This document shows positions 1 through 11,300 of a stretch of DNA of 64,000 nt, in pieces. Both the position numbers and the translations under genes were made by a program. This DNA comes from Izhakiella capsodis (GTDB taxonomy: Bacteria; Pseudomonadota; Gammaproteobacteria; Enterobacterales; Enterobacteriaceae): the NCBI RefSeq assembly GCF_900115045.1, contig NZ_FOVC01000002.1, positions 1 through 64,000 on the forward strand, read 5' to 3'. Below the pieces are notes generated by a model that was not told the origin of the DNA, made no database searches, and saw only the letters and a program-made list of their open reading frames with translations. How positions within the stretch are numbered: position 1 is the first letter of the stretch; the number at the start of each line of letters is the position of its first letter.

Positions 1-2597
1 TGAGAGGAAAAGGGGTCGTCAAGGAAGCGTGAAGCGGTCAGGTCGGGCAGGTTGAGGTATCCGCGCGCCACGCCGTCCCCGGCGATATAAAGCTCGCCCG
101 GCACGCCGAGCGGCGCTAACTGTCCGTGCTCATCAAGAATATATATGCAAAGATCAGCAAGAGGAGATCCAATGATACTTCCGGCGTGAGGATCGATATC
201 AGACGGTATGATCTCATAGAAGGTTGCATGTACGGTTATTTCTGTAATTCCGTACATGTTAATCAAGCGCGTGTTGATATTAGATTTTTTATTCACCCAA
301 GGGATGAGCATCCTTGTCTCAAGTGCTTCACCGCCGAAAATGACACAACGCAGTGAATGATGTGCGTTACCTTGTGCCTCAATCAGTTGTCGAAAGGCGC
401 CCGGTGTCTGGTTGAGAACAGTGACCTTTTCCCGGCAAATCAGCTCAAACAGAGCTTGTGGAGAGCGAGTGCATTCAGAGGAAACAATGACAAGTTTTCC
501 GCCATGACATAACGCGCCAAACAGTTCCCACACTGAAAAATCGAATGAGAAAGAGTGGCACAACGTCCATACATCGTTGTTGTCAAAATTGAAATGAGCC
601 TCAGTTGCGAGTAGTAATCGAACGACACTCCCGTGTTCAACCATCACGCCTTTAGGTTGTCCGGTGGAACCGGACGTGTAGATCACATATGCCAGGCTAC
701 CAGAATGAAGTTCCTGAGAGGATATTACTGGATTGTGTTTGAAATCCGAACCTGATGTCACAGCTGATAATGCATCGATGAAACAGGTAGGTATCACGCA
801 ATCAAATTGATTTGTAAGGTCGCGGCGTGTGACTAAAATAGCTGGAGCAGAATCTTCAAGAATATATTCCAGTCTATCTGATGGATAAACCGGATCTAGC
901 GGTATATAAGCTCCACCTGCTTTGAGGATGGCCAATATTCCCACCAACATATCAAGACCGCGATCCAGACAAATAGCCACGCGATCGTTTGGTTTAACAC
1001 CCCGCTCAATAAGGTGGTGAGCAAGGTGATTAGCCCGTTGGTTTAATTCCGTATATGATAACTGTTTTTCCTCGAAAACAGCGGCAATAGTCAGTGGTGT
1101 TTTTTTAACTTGCCTCTCAAAAAGTTCGTGAATCAATCCATTATGCGCCATCTTTATCTGTTGGAGGTTATTTTGCTTCATAAAGAATTGACGCTCATTA
1201 TGTGATAGTAAGGGTAATTGAAAGACAGGTACATTCTCATCTTTTAAAACCCCTTCAAGTAAAGCGGTTAATCGATTTTTCATGGTAACCACGTCATCGA
1301 ATGTCATATAATTACTTGAAAAATCGAAGTCGATTGTTATTGGGTTATCGCAATGTTCGTTATTGATGAATTTATATCGATTAATTGTCACGGCAAGAGG
1401 ATATTGCGCCTTATGATGTGGCCTGATCGAGTGAATCACCGCCTCCTCCAGATGAAGATCTACGTCATAAGGTTCATACGATAAACTCATATCGAATAAG
1501 TGTGAACGCCCGGTTCTTTTCTGGATTTTTAATTTTCGTTGAATTTCAGCGACGGGCATACGTTGATGTTTATAGCAATTGCGCAATTCCACAGATGCTT
1601 TGCGCATAATATCAGTGAATGAATCCTCAGCGCTTACTTTTATTCGTACAGGAATAACAGTTGCGAACATACCCATTGCTTTCTTGTGTGAGGCACTCCT
1701 GCGATTATGCAACGGTATCCCAATCGAAATCTCATCGATGCAATTGATTCGAATAAAATAACACGAAAAAATTGCGTACATGAAGTGCAATACTGAAAGT
1801 CCGTAATTTTGCGCCAGGTTTTCTATCTGGATAAATTTTTGATTAGATAATGACCATATAACGGGCCTGAGAGAGGGGGCAGAATTTAACGCCTTATTTT
1901 TTAATGGATAAAAAAAGGGAGGGGGAAGTGTTTCAAAACGTTTTAACCAAAAACATTCATCCTTAAAAAATCGTTCGGATTCTCTGTAAGCAATATCATC
2001 AGTGATAAAATCGCGATATGAGAGGGCGGGTTCCGGTAAATATTTATTCCCTTTAATCAATTTACTATAAATGTCGGCAATTTCAACATTGAGTAAACTT
2101 AAACTCATTCCGTCAGAGACAAGATGGTGGCAGCAAAACTGCAGATAAAAGCGTTTCGTTGAAAATTTAAATAAAGTAGCGCGCCACAGCACATCATTTA
2201 ATGAGAAGGGTCGATTAAATCTGTCATCAATATCTTTTTCTAGATTTAAATCATTATAATTACTATTCAGAGAGACATCCTGGAATTCCAGGGCGGGGAG
2301 CAAGCTGTCGGAGAAATACTGTAATGGTTTGCCATGACTATCCATACGCAAATGAAATACATCATGGCGGGCTACAACAGTTCTGAAAGCCTGTGACATC
2401 GCTACCGGATCAACCTCACCTTCAATGGTCGCTACGGAACCAATATTATGGTTAATCAATTCGGGATTAAGTTGTTGGTCGAGCCATATTGCCTGTTGAA
2501 CAGAACTAAGTGGAAATACTGAGTAATTTTTAGGCTCTGTTTTATCTCCTTCATTTTTGTTTTTCTTTGAACTGACATGTAGACCATGATGTTGCAT
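1..2597 (-). CDS. Non-ribosomal peptide synthetase, N-terminal part (C-A, threonine-type pocket), runs off the left edge
   Basis: The minus-strand frame opens at ATG 2597 behind a strong Shine-Dalgarno (AAGGAGAGGG) and stays open for 865 codons to the edge. Residues about 25-450 form a condensation domain with the catalytic HHLVSDG at 157-163. An adenylation domain follows, with TSGSTG at 641-646, FDFSVWE around 686 and NMYGITE around 781. The specificity positions read D686, F687, W690, N729, I, G, M781, V, H. By the published Stachelhaus code this is the threonine signature. There is no starter domain before the C domain, so the protein either accepts an acyl or peptidyl donor from another enzyme or starts with an acyl group. 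The carrier domain lies outside the window. The product is unknown; a siderophore, lipopeptide or toxin are all possible. Confidence 0.93.
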   Translation of the reverse strand, partial: MQHHGLHVSSKKNKNEGDKTEPKNYSVFPLSSVQQAIWLDQQLNPELINHNIGSVATIEGEVDPVAMSQAFRTVVARHDVFHLRMDSHGKPLQYFSDSLLPALEFQDVSLNSNYNDLNLEKDIDDRFNRPFSLNDVLWRATLFKFSTKRFYLQFCCHHLVSDGMSLSLLNVEIADIYSKLIKGNKYLPEPALSYRDFITDDIAYRESERFFKDECFWLKRFETLPPPFFYPLKNKALNSAPSLRPVIWSLSNQKFIQIENLAQNYGLSVLHFMYAIFSCYFIRINCIDEISIGIPLHNRRSASHKKAMGMFATVIPVRIKVSAEDSFTDIMRKASVELRNCYKHQRMPVAEIQRKLKIQKRTGRSHLFDMSLSYEPYDVDLHLEEAVIHSIRPHHKAQYPLAVTINRYKFINNEHCDNPITIDFDFSSNYMTFDDVVTMKNRLTALLEGVLKDENVPVFQLPLLSHNERQFFMKQNNLQQIKMAHNGLIHELFERQVKKTPLTIAAVFEEKQLSYTELNQRANHLAHHLIERGVKPNDRVAICLDRGLDMLVGILAILKAGGAYIPLDPVYPSDRLEYILEDSAPAILVTRRDLTNQFDCVIPTCFIDALSAVTSGSDFKHNPVISSQELHSGSLAYVIYTSGSTGQPKGVMVEHGSVVRLLLATEAHFNFDNNDVWTLCHSFSFDFSVWELFGALCHGGKLVIVSSECTRSPQALFELICREKVTVLNQTPGAFRQLIEAQGNAHHSLRCVIFGGEALETRMLIPWVNKKSNINTRLINMYGITEITVHATFYEIIPSDIDPHAGSIIGSPLADLCIYILDEHGQLAPLGVPGELYIAGDGVARGYLNLPDLTASRFLDDPFSS

Positions 2598-4301
2598 AGA
2601 GAATCCCTCTCCTTACTTATGAATCCTATCTTAGGATCTGATAACTAACAAACTAATTGATTATGATTGCTTACAACAGTCACCCTAAAATACATCAGAT
2701 AAAATTACTTATCATCAGGTGCTGTAACTAACTGATTTAATTGCCTAATATCATCCCGTGGGATGTTCATTTTGTATGGTTGATTTTAAGATTTCTAAGT
2801 ATACCAATGAAATTATTGGAATGTAGCCTCCCTTTTTTGGGATAATTTTTGCGCAGTATTGCTTCGGCACATTATGAAAATAACTTGTTTGGTAGGTGTG
2901 TTTTTATACAATACTCTCAGCAAACTTAGTTTTTATAGAAATAAAAGGAATCATATGGAAATTAACTTCAAATAAACCATAAATAAAATTTAACTTTTTG
3001 GCGGGCGGCATGATAGCAGATACTCTTGATTGAGTAATCTTATTTCACAATTTTATTTGTCAAAAATTATAAGCTTTAGGCTGAGTTTGTATCAAATCAA
3101 ACAAACAGGACTTTGCCTTCGCCGTCATAATATAAGCGTTATCTGAAGGCATGCTCTGGCATCACGCAAAATTTGTATTGCTCGGTTGAAAGACTTTTGA
3201 ACGACTATGACCTTAAAGTATTTGTTGATCACAGTAAGCGGCTGCGTGAGTCTGCCTCAGGAGACTCTTTCCGGTGGCACATTTGTGGCCTGCTTCGTAT
3301 CGGATGAGCGCTAATGGCTCCAGGGATTATTTCTGGATGCGACAGCACCCTTGGAAGTGCGGGAAACCTCCGTCGTCAGCCATCCACTCCCTGCCCGAAT
3401 TTCTGATAAGCGAGAATAGTTGTCGCGTTGCACAGTCTGACTGGGGCATTCTTAAATGCGTTACAGGCATCCCCAGGGGGGCAATTTCATACTTTTATCT
3501 TTACTCTTCTTCTCCAGCGGCTCTGTCTCGCGTTTAATCGATTGGCGCCAATGAAACGCTTCTTCCTGAGCCTGAAGACAGAATGGATGCCAATAAAACG
3601 CTGCAATAGCTTCAGCGACAATTAGAGAGAGATAATCCGCTACATTACGGGCTATTACAGCGCCGGGCGGCTTCACTGGATGGCAGTAAACAAAGGTTTA
3701 GTCCGAAGCAGAGATGTTGTCAGATGGAGCAGATCGAAATGCAACTGTAGCAAATCCCATGTCCGTGCTGGATCTGTTAGCAGCTGGCCAGTCTCTGGAA
3801 GCTGTAGGGATACAAAATTTGAAGATAAACCAAGCTCCCATGGTGGCACCATTATCAGATGAAAAGCCTGCCGGACAGAATTCCTGTGGGGAGCTCATCC
3901 TGGAGAAAGCTATCAGGAATGGATCAGGGATAGCATGGAGGATTGCACGCTACGGGAAAATAAAAAAGACAGTGTTTTGCATTTTCTGGCACATTTTGTA
4001 TTTCTGATTATTCCCGGCTGTTTTTACCGTTAAATTGTCAGCTTTAGATCAAGAAGCAGCAGATAAGGACCACTTTCAAAAAAGTGTCGAGTCACTTGAG
4101 CATACATTATTCACGAAATGGTCAAGGACTGTTCCATTACCAGCGTTAGGATTCGCTGGAAAAGAGCGGTCGTTTTACGAAAGCGCCGGGCTACATGATA
4201 CATGCCGACATTATCTACAAAAAGGTAGCTGCCTTGGGGGCAGCGTCTGGCTTCCAGCCAAAAATTAACAAGCTTCAAACTATTTTACTAATGAGGAGAT
4301 A
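2598..4301. other. Intergenic region and degraded DNA upstream of the NRPS gene
   Basis: The first 600 bases are very AT-rich and must hold the NRPS promoter. I found no convincing Fur box or hrp box. From about 3160 to 4270 the composition rises and short open stretches appear on the plus strand (3274-3537, 3714-4007, 4035-4268), but none has a good ribosome binding site or a family I recognise. They look like remnants of earlier genes in the island. Confidence 0.5.
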
Positions 4302-4569
4302 ATGAAAATAATATGTTCGTTTAAAAAACTGATAAAAGGGGCGTTCTTCAGTAAAACTTTGAGGGCGGCAACTGAATGGAGTTATAAAAAGTTTTAAAAA
4401 CCTTTCTTAACTTTGCGGGTGAGTCAATTGAGCCTGCAGGTGTTGACGATTTGATGGTTTTGAATTGGAGAAGGCATGTGATAAATGTGGAAGGATTTAC
4501 CAAAACAACATGGAATAACAAGCTCACTCACATGAGAGCATTGTTTAATTTTACGATTCGGGAAGGCTA
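4302..4569 (+). pseudogene. Tyrosine recombinase/integrase, N-terminal fragment
   Basis: ATG 4302 follows a good ribosome binding site (GAGGAG). The first frame stops at TTT-TAA near 4397. Adding one A to the run at 4386-4390 gives a continuous product with VDDLMVLNWRRHV and WNNKLTHMRALFNFTIREG, which is the SAM-like core-binding domain of phage-type tyrosine recombinases. The frame then ends at a TAG (4567-4569) where the family continues. The catalytic half is missing here, but a matching C-terminal half lies at about 15.3-15.7 kb. The fragment is non-functional as it stands. Confidence 0.72.
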
Positions 4570-5191
4570 GGTTGTAACTACTCAATCATGCTGTTGACCA
4601 CTTTCATGCTCGTTAAGGATCTCAATTCGTAACGAACAGGCTCTGAAGAGTGGTGGCGGACACTGAATCATGCTCACGATTAACTTGCTGTTTATTATTG
4701 TTTTTGTTGGAAAAAACGATCAAGCTGCGCCCCCATGATAGCCCCCATATAAATTCGCTTTGGTTTTGTGATGGTTATCACAATGAATCGGTATTTTAGC
4801 AGTTTAGGAAGCGAAACTGAAAGGCATCCGGTTTGGTCGCAGGCGCACTATTGACAGAAAAAGCGTGCTGGCTTTTCATCACAGCAAATCCATTTTTTGG
4901 ATCGCATTTTAAAAATCCCTTGCCGTGAGTTTTCGTTCACTGCGCGTCAGACCCCTACCACAGCCTGGAAGTACAAAAAAACAATCCTGACGTACAATAA
5001 TTTTTGATATCCAAACTGACCCCGGAATACACTGGTTGCCGAACTTAACTGGGCTAACGGAAATTTCGGCGGTTCCGGCCTAGAACCCCTGTGGAACAAC
5101 ATTGACCTACCCCTTGAACGGCACCGGCCAGTTCGCCATAAGCTATTGAATTAAAATAACTTTATTTTCCTTAGCGGGAGTTATTGCAGAA
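4570..5191. other. Intergenic region before the giant gene, with a short coding-like tail
   Basis: No complete gene is visible. Between about 5030 and 5150 the plus strand reads like a protein C-terminus (AELNWANGNFGGSGLEPLWN, then NNIDLPL). Skipping one T near 5119 continues it as NGTGQFAISY and a stop. I do not recognise the family. The segment just before 5192 contains the GGGAG that probably serves the next gene. Confidence 0.4.
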
Positions 5192-5325
5192 ATGACCACG
5201 GAATCCCAACAAACAGGAAAGATAACGCCCGGAATACAGACCTCAACCCCGCGCAGGAGCAAAGCCGGCATCCAGCGACAAACCCGTTTGTCGGCGCAGC
5301 GTCGTTTTCCTCGGGGGCACAGGGA
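5192..5325 (+). other. Probable true N-terminus of the giant protein, separated by a one-base frameshift
   Basis: ATG 5192 is preceded by GGGAG at 5176-5180 and begins MTTESQQTGK. That frame ends at a TGA overlapping the downstream GTG 5326. The frame of the giant protein is itself open back to 5155 but has no start codon there. Adding one A to the AAA at 5218-5220 joins MTTESQQTGK to DNARNTDLNPAQEQ and on into the giant protein. The resulting N-terminus is rich in Thr, Gln, Asn and Ser and lacks a hydrophobic segment, as seen in many type III secreted proteins. This is an inference; no secretion signal can be proved from sequence alone. Confidence 0.55.
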
Positions 5326-8300
5326 GTGAACAGCATCACTGACGGACTGTTTTCTTATCTCAGCGTCAATCATCTGACAGAGGCCCAGGTGTTCAGACGC
5401 AAAGGGCATAATGCGCAGATACCCTCGGTGAATATGGCGTTAGCCGTGCAGCTGCGGGAGGCCATCGCCAATGCCCGTGAGAGCGGAGTCTCACCGGCTA
5501 CGCTGGCATGTCTGTCTGATGCCGACAGGAGCCGGGCGCAGCTTGAAACCCTCGACGACTTTACCCGTCGTCTGTCTGACAACGCGCAGCGCTGGGTTAA
5601 CCATCAGCTGGGTGTGATACACGGAGACAAAAAATATGCCCCGGCTAACCGTGCCGCGGGGCAGCAGCTGGCAGAGCGGCTGAATTCTGCACTACGAATG
5701 CTGAAAAATATTGTTGATGTGCTTTTCCCGGCCGGTGGCACTGCTGCTGATATGTCTGATGATGCCGCGGGGCTTCACGCTGAACCGCACGACGCCATGA
5801 GGCGATTTATTCAGTCTCTGTTCAGTGAGGCAAAGAGCGCTAAAGAGGCAGCCTCCGCACCTTCGGGGAACGCGCCTTCTTTCTTCCGCGAGCTCGCTGA
5901 ATATTTCACGACGCTTGGCGCTGAGCTGAGTTCAGCCTTCAGCCCGAACGACTCTCGGTTGTACGCGCCTGATCCGGCGTCAGTGCGCCGGTTGCATGAC
6001 GCCGTTACCGACGACCGCGCCCTGTTAAATATCACAGTGAGCACTGAAAGCCCGTTTGGTATCCCATGGACGCGGAAAAAACTCAACGCGATAGGGGGAT
6101 TAGCCGCCCGGCTGTCAGAGGAAAACGTCCGCCGCTGGGTCAGCCATGAACAGGCTATCAAAAACACAGAGATTTACCCGTCGCTGCTCATGCCGCTAAA
6201 TTCTGTGGTGCAGACGCTGACCGACATCACCGAAGCGCTCCTGTCCCCGGACAGCGCGGCGGAATTTTCCACTTTCAGCGCGTTGTTAAAGACCGCCGGA
6301 GATCAAGCCAAAGCGACCGCATCTATCGTCGCGCATCGCCAGGGGTCGTCGTCGGATTTCTTCAGGGACGTCTCGCAGTTTCTTGAAACGCTTCACCAGG
6401 AGATGAAGAGCGTGTCGGTCAGCCAGCCGTCCCGCTGTATGGACTGGTTTGATAAAAAAGGGGCACAGGCTGCTATTCTGCTTGCGAGGGCCGGCACGCT
6501 AAGGGCCAGATTACACGGAGCGCTGCTGAACTTAGTACCGGCACTCAACCCGGCAATGACATCAGAGCGGCTGACGGCCGAATCTATTGTCAGAGGCATT
6601 CTGTGGTCGTGGCAGCAGACGGCGATAAAGTTCCGCGACTCCAGCCGGTCGCTGTATGTAAAAGCAGTGGCTCTGCAGCCCCTTCAGGACCGCGTACTGC
6701 CCGCCCCCACCTTGTCCGACAGAGTAAATCTCGCCGGTCCCGGTACGGCTGCCGGCAGGGCGGCGGCTCAGCCACCCACCACTGATGGCGCTGTGCAGAA
6801 AAAATCCGCGGGTCCGCTGGGTGAAAAGATGGCGGTGCTGACTCAGTGGCTGGACACCGATATTGCGGGCGCGCGCACCCTGCTGGCGCGTCAGGGTAAA
6901 ACGACTGAGGAGGTTGCCCGTACGCTCAGGCAGCAGCGTTTTGCGGTGCTGAAAATGACGCATCAACACTTGAGCGGCGCCGCACCCTACCTGCAGACGC
7001 TGGATACATTACTGCCAGAATTTGCCGCCAGGCTCGCCGGCGCGGGCAGCGCGCTGGATAAAGCCATTACCGCTGCCGGAGATCGCGCGCCCAATTATCG
7101 CGAGGCGAAGGAGAGAGCAGGAGAAGCCCTGCTGCTGGTCACACAGGCCGAAAAAGAACTCTCCTGCACCGCCGCGAACATGACCGGCCGCCCGCTGGAC
7201 GAGTATGCCCGTGGCGCGCGCCTTGCCCGGCACTGGGCGCAGATCGCCCGGGAAAAAATGCCGCAAGACTGGGTTGCGGCGGACGCGGGCCAGACGCTTG
7301 CTTTACTGAAACGCTACGGGCTGACTGACGGTGTGCTTTCAGCCGGCGATCCGCAGGGCTATCTGTTTGCCACCCGGCTGGCTGCGGAGTTTGAAAACGC
7401 TCGTCGTGGGGAGCTGAAGCCCCCGGTGAGTCCGGCGCAGTATGCCGGGCTGGAAAAAGGGCTGACTGAATACATGGTGAAGTGGGGGCAGCAGAGAGCC
7501 TCGTCAGGTGCAGCCCGCCTGGTTGTCACGCTGTCGTTCGATGCGCTGGGCCTGGTCGTGGGCCTGTCAGCCCTGACGAGCATCGCGCTGAGGACGGTAA
7601 AGGACGTGATAAGAATACCGTACGCCGCTCATCAGCTGAAAAAATTCACCATGCCGGGTGAGGACATCCCTTTCAGGGCGATTAACAGCCTGCTGGAAAA
7701 GAAACTGAAGCAGCTCGGCTTCAAATTAGCAACGACGCCCCTGCCGGGCGCGCTGAAGTTTGCCACCGGCGGTGCGATAACGGCGCTGGCCCGGATGCGT
7801 AACTGTCAGCTGGAGGGTAGCGAAAACAGTTTTGAAGCGATTTATGAACGCGTGACGGAAGGGAAACAAAGTGGAAAGATAAAAATGGCCTCAGCGGGGC
7901 AGATGCTGGCTGACGCTGTGCTCAGTGGTGCCACTACGGCTGGATTTAAAGGGGCCAACCGCGCACTGGAGGCCGGTATGAACGCGCCTGGCATCGGCAA
8001 CACGTCAGTGCCTTCAGACGCTGAACGGCAGTCGATGACGGGTGGAGCGCCAGCCGGTGCCGCGAAGCAGGCGTTGTCGGCGTCAGCTGAGGCATTCGCC
8101 GGGAGCGGTGACCGGGAAGAAGAGGCACATCCGCGAAGCAGAGGTAAGCGCAGCACGGAGGCGCAGAATGCCCCGGCGGGCGCGGAACGCGACGATGTTC
8201 TGGTATTCGATTACTATTCGTTTTGTGCGGATAAAAAATACTATCAGTTGTCCAGTAATCACAAAACCTCGGCGTATTTCCACGCCATTAATTATCTGTT

Positions 8301-11300
8301 GTATCAAATAGAAAACGATAAGAAATTATCAGAACAATGCAGAAGCAATGCCCGCATGGCCAGGGCAGGCGCTCTCAATGTTACCCCCTTGGATATAGAC
8401 GGCTATCCAATCATTAACACATTATTTTTACCTGATACACTTGATAGTAAACGTGGCGTAGTGATTCACCTCAATGTACCTACTCCTTATTATTATGTGT
8501 CAAAAGGTGAGGATATTTTACCTGTTACTAAATATTCCCTTCCTTATAATCGCAAGGAATCACGGCGGACATTTCATCAAGATGGCGGGTGGATTCCTAG
8601 CCCATCCGTTGAACAGCGATTAGAATCCCTTAAAAAGGGCTCTGAAGATTTTAACACTTATTTCAATTCTAACAATTCTGCTCCGATGACTATTGCGGAT
8701 CTTGCTAAATCACTAAGAGATACTGCGGAAAACGATTTTTCGCATACTTCAGAAAAATTTCCATCCAATAAACAACTGCTATCCAGGGCAATGGTTGGCA
8801 CCTTAGTTCCTGAGCCAGATTTTAAATTAACATCCAAAAAATATACGTTTTCGTATTCATGGAATCATCTGGAGGGCACGGATTTTCTGCGAGGAATTGC
8901 CCATCCTTTCGCGAAACTGTCTCGAATGGTCGAATTGATTATAGATCGGACGCTGGATGAGCCGTTGATCATTGCCGAGAGGGATGCGGACAGGGCCGAG
9001 ACGATCGGCACCTGGATTGATATTACTGTGTCCGCAGCCGGAACTTTTACCAGGATGGGAAAAGGCATAACTGTTATACAGGCATCAGCCGAAGTGGATG
9101 CTGATCTGATAGACGGAAAAACGCCACATCCTCTGGCTGTAGCAAGCATTATTACAGCAGCCATTCCGAACGAGGCGCTTCTAAGTTCTATAGCGCGGGT
9201 TAGCCGCCCTGCCGCAAAGACTCTGGAATATACACTTTTGATTGGCAATAAATCAATTGATCTAGCCATAGTAGGGCAGAGCATCAAAGAGGCTTACGAT
9301 ACAGGAGAGCCACTGGCCATTTATCAGGCGCTAGTGGCCAGCGGCCTGAGTATTAGAGATTCCTATGCTATAGCCAAGAGGATCTCATTACACACCAAAG
9401 TCAACAAGCCGCTGGAACATACCGTATCACTTGAGGATCTTGAGGCGCTTGAAAAGCTGGAGGAAGAGTATACGGTTTCGGCACGAGTCTTTAAAATCGG
9501 CAATAGCGAGTTACTGGGAAAAATCGACGCGGGCGTAATAAAAATCTCCAAGGACAACGGGGCAACCTGGGAGCAGGGAAGCGATCTTCATAAATTAGCC
9601 TATCGCCTGCAAAATGCTGGAGGAAGGCCTGCACATCTTTGCCCGGGATTATGCCGCACACCTGAAACAAGTTTTGGCCTTAAGACCGAACACCATGTGA
9701 TGCTTAATACAGCCAGCAGGTTTGTACTCAATTACAAACTGGGCAAACAAAAAATACAGAGTTTTGATTTGACTGCGGGAAAATTTAAAAACAGTAGCGA
9801 CTTTACGCTGGCACGTACCGGGCATTCAACCAGCAGAGTCAGCAATGTGCTTTCTGCTGACGCCCTGTCCACGTCAATTCAAGACATGAATGCGGTGTTA
9901 AACAGGTTGAATAACGCGCTCGAACGCTACCCGGAATCAGATAAAAAAAATATTATCGCTAATTTTAAGATAACTGAGCAGGCGCTAAATAATATCCGTA
10001 GGAACGATCGCCCTGAGGATAGCGTTTCTGATACCAGCAGGAGTAGTAATCATCAGGATAGCGTCTCTGATGTCAGCAGTGACTTTAAGCCAAATGTCAG
10101 CACCTACTCGCTAATAAAAAAAGGGACATCCCCTGATGCTATTAATAAATCTTACGGCCTGGTAAACGCTCAATATAATATTGGGAATTCCGATATTTCA
10201 ATTTTATACCTGACAGCGCACCCTTATGTGATAGTGAATAAATACCCTAAATTCAAGGACTACCTTATTAGTCAGGGTCTGGTCTCTGCCGCGACGCTTA
10301 ACGATTACAACATCCGAAACGTTGCGCGGTTTCTCGGGACTGAAGCCGTAAGCAGTGAAATTGGGCATTATGACACCATCCCCGGTGGAAAAGTTGAGTC
10401 AATTTCCTTTAACGCATCTAATCCGATTACACAGCGGATGGGATACCAGCTTGAAAAAATAACGAAGTTGTTAACATTCAAACGATACCGTGAGGGAGAG
10501 TATTTCGACGACGTCAGTCTTGACGGAGAGGTACAACATACGCAGCAAGACCCGCTTCAGGAGGCGATAGATCGACTGAAACAACACAACAGAGTGGATT
10601 TCAGCCCGGTGAAACCATTAGAAGAGATATCCAGTGAGGCCACGCAGGAGAAAATAGCGAGAATGATGCACGGCTATGACACAACTATCCGCGAAGAAAA
10701 ACTGGATTTGCTGATGAGATCTGATTTGAATACTAAGATGCCTGCCTATTGCCGGGACGCTGTCAAATCGATTAATAGAGCTTTTATAAAAGTCTCCCAG
10801 GTGAAACAGCTGTTTGACGCAGCGGCGTTGCAACCTCAAATCAAGGCTGAGCTGAAAAACATGCTCAATGAGGCGACCGGTCTGAATGATGAAATGGTCA
10901 TAGATTTGGGTATGAGTCAAAGACCCATCTCCGATATTTCTGAGATGGTGTATAGACGATTTAAGGAAAATGTAACCCGGCTGTTTAACTTCCTTAGCAA
11001 ACAGAAAACCGATAACTACTCTGCTATTGCTCTGGTTCAGTATAACCTGCCTGGCTCATCCCGGCCCAATGCATCCCGGCCGAATGCATTTGGTTTGCTC
11101 TATAACGGTCAGCCGCGGATCTTTCTACCGGTGGGTCCTGAAGTACACCAGCCTGACGGACAGGCTAATGCCCCGGCCCCTGACGTGGCGCATAACGTCT
11201 CTGACCACAGGGATGGCGTGCGCGACAAAAATGGTTCATTTCTGAACGCATTCGAGTTTTCAACCCGTGACGATAGCTACCTTTTTGCCGACGAACGGAT

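Noticed and set aside
440..640. Minus-strand frame of 66 codons inside the NRPS gene
   Set aside because: It is the neighbouring frame of the adenylation domain, whose own frame carries the conserved motifs.
2600..3000. Search for a Fur box upstream of the NRPS
   Set aside because: Only short AT-rich similarities were seen; no convincing 19-base dyad, so a siderophore role is not claimed.
5040..5191. Search for an hrp box (GGAACC-N16-CCACNNA) before the giant gene
   Set aside because: GAACC and GGAAC occur, but no CCAC element is at the right distance, so HrpL control is not supported.
6562..6969. Minus-strand frames inside the giant gene
   Set aside because: They follow from high GC content of the first half; no starts or domains support them.
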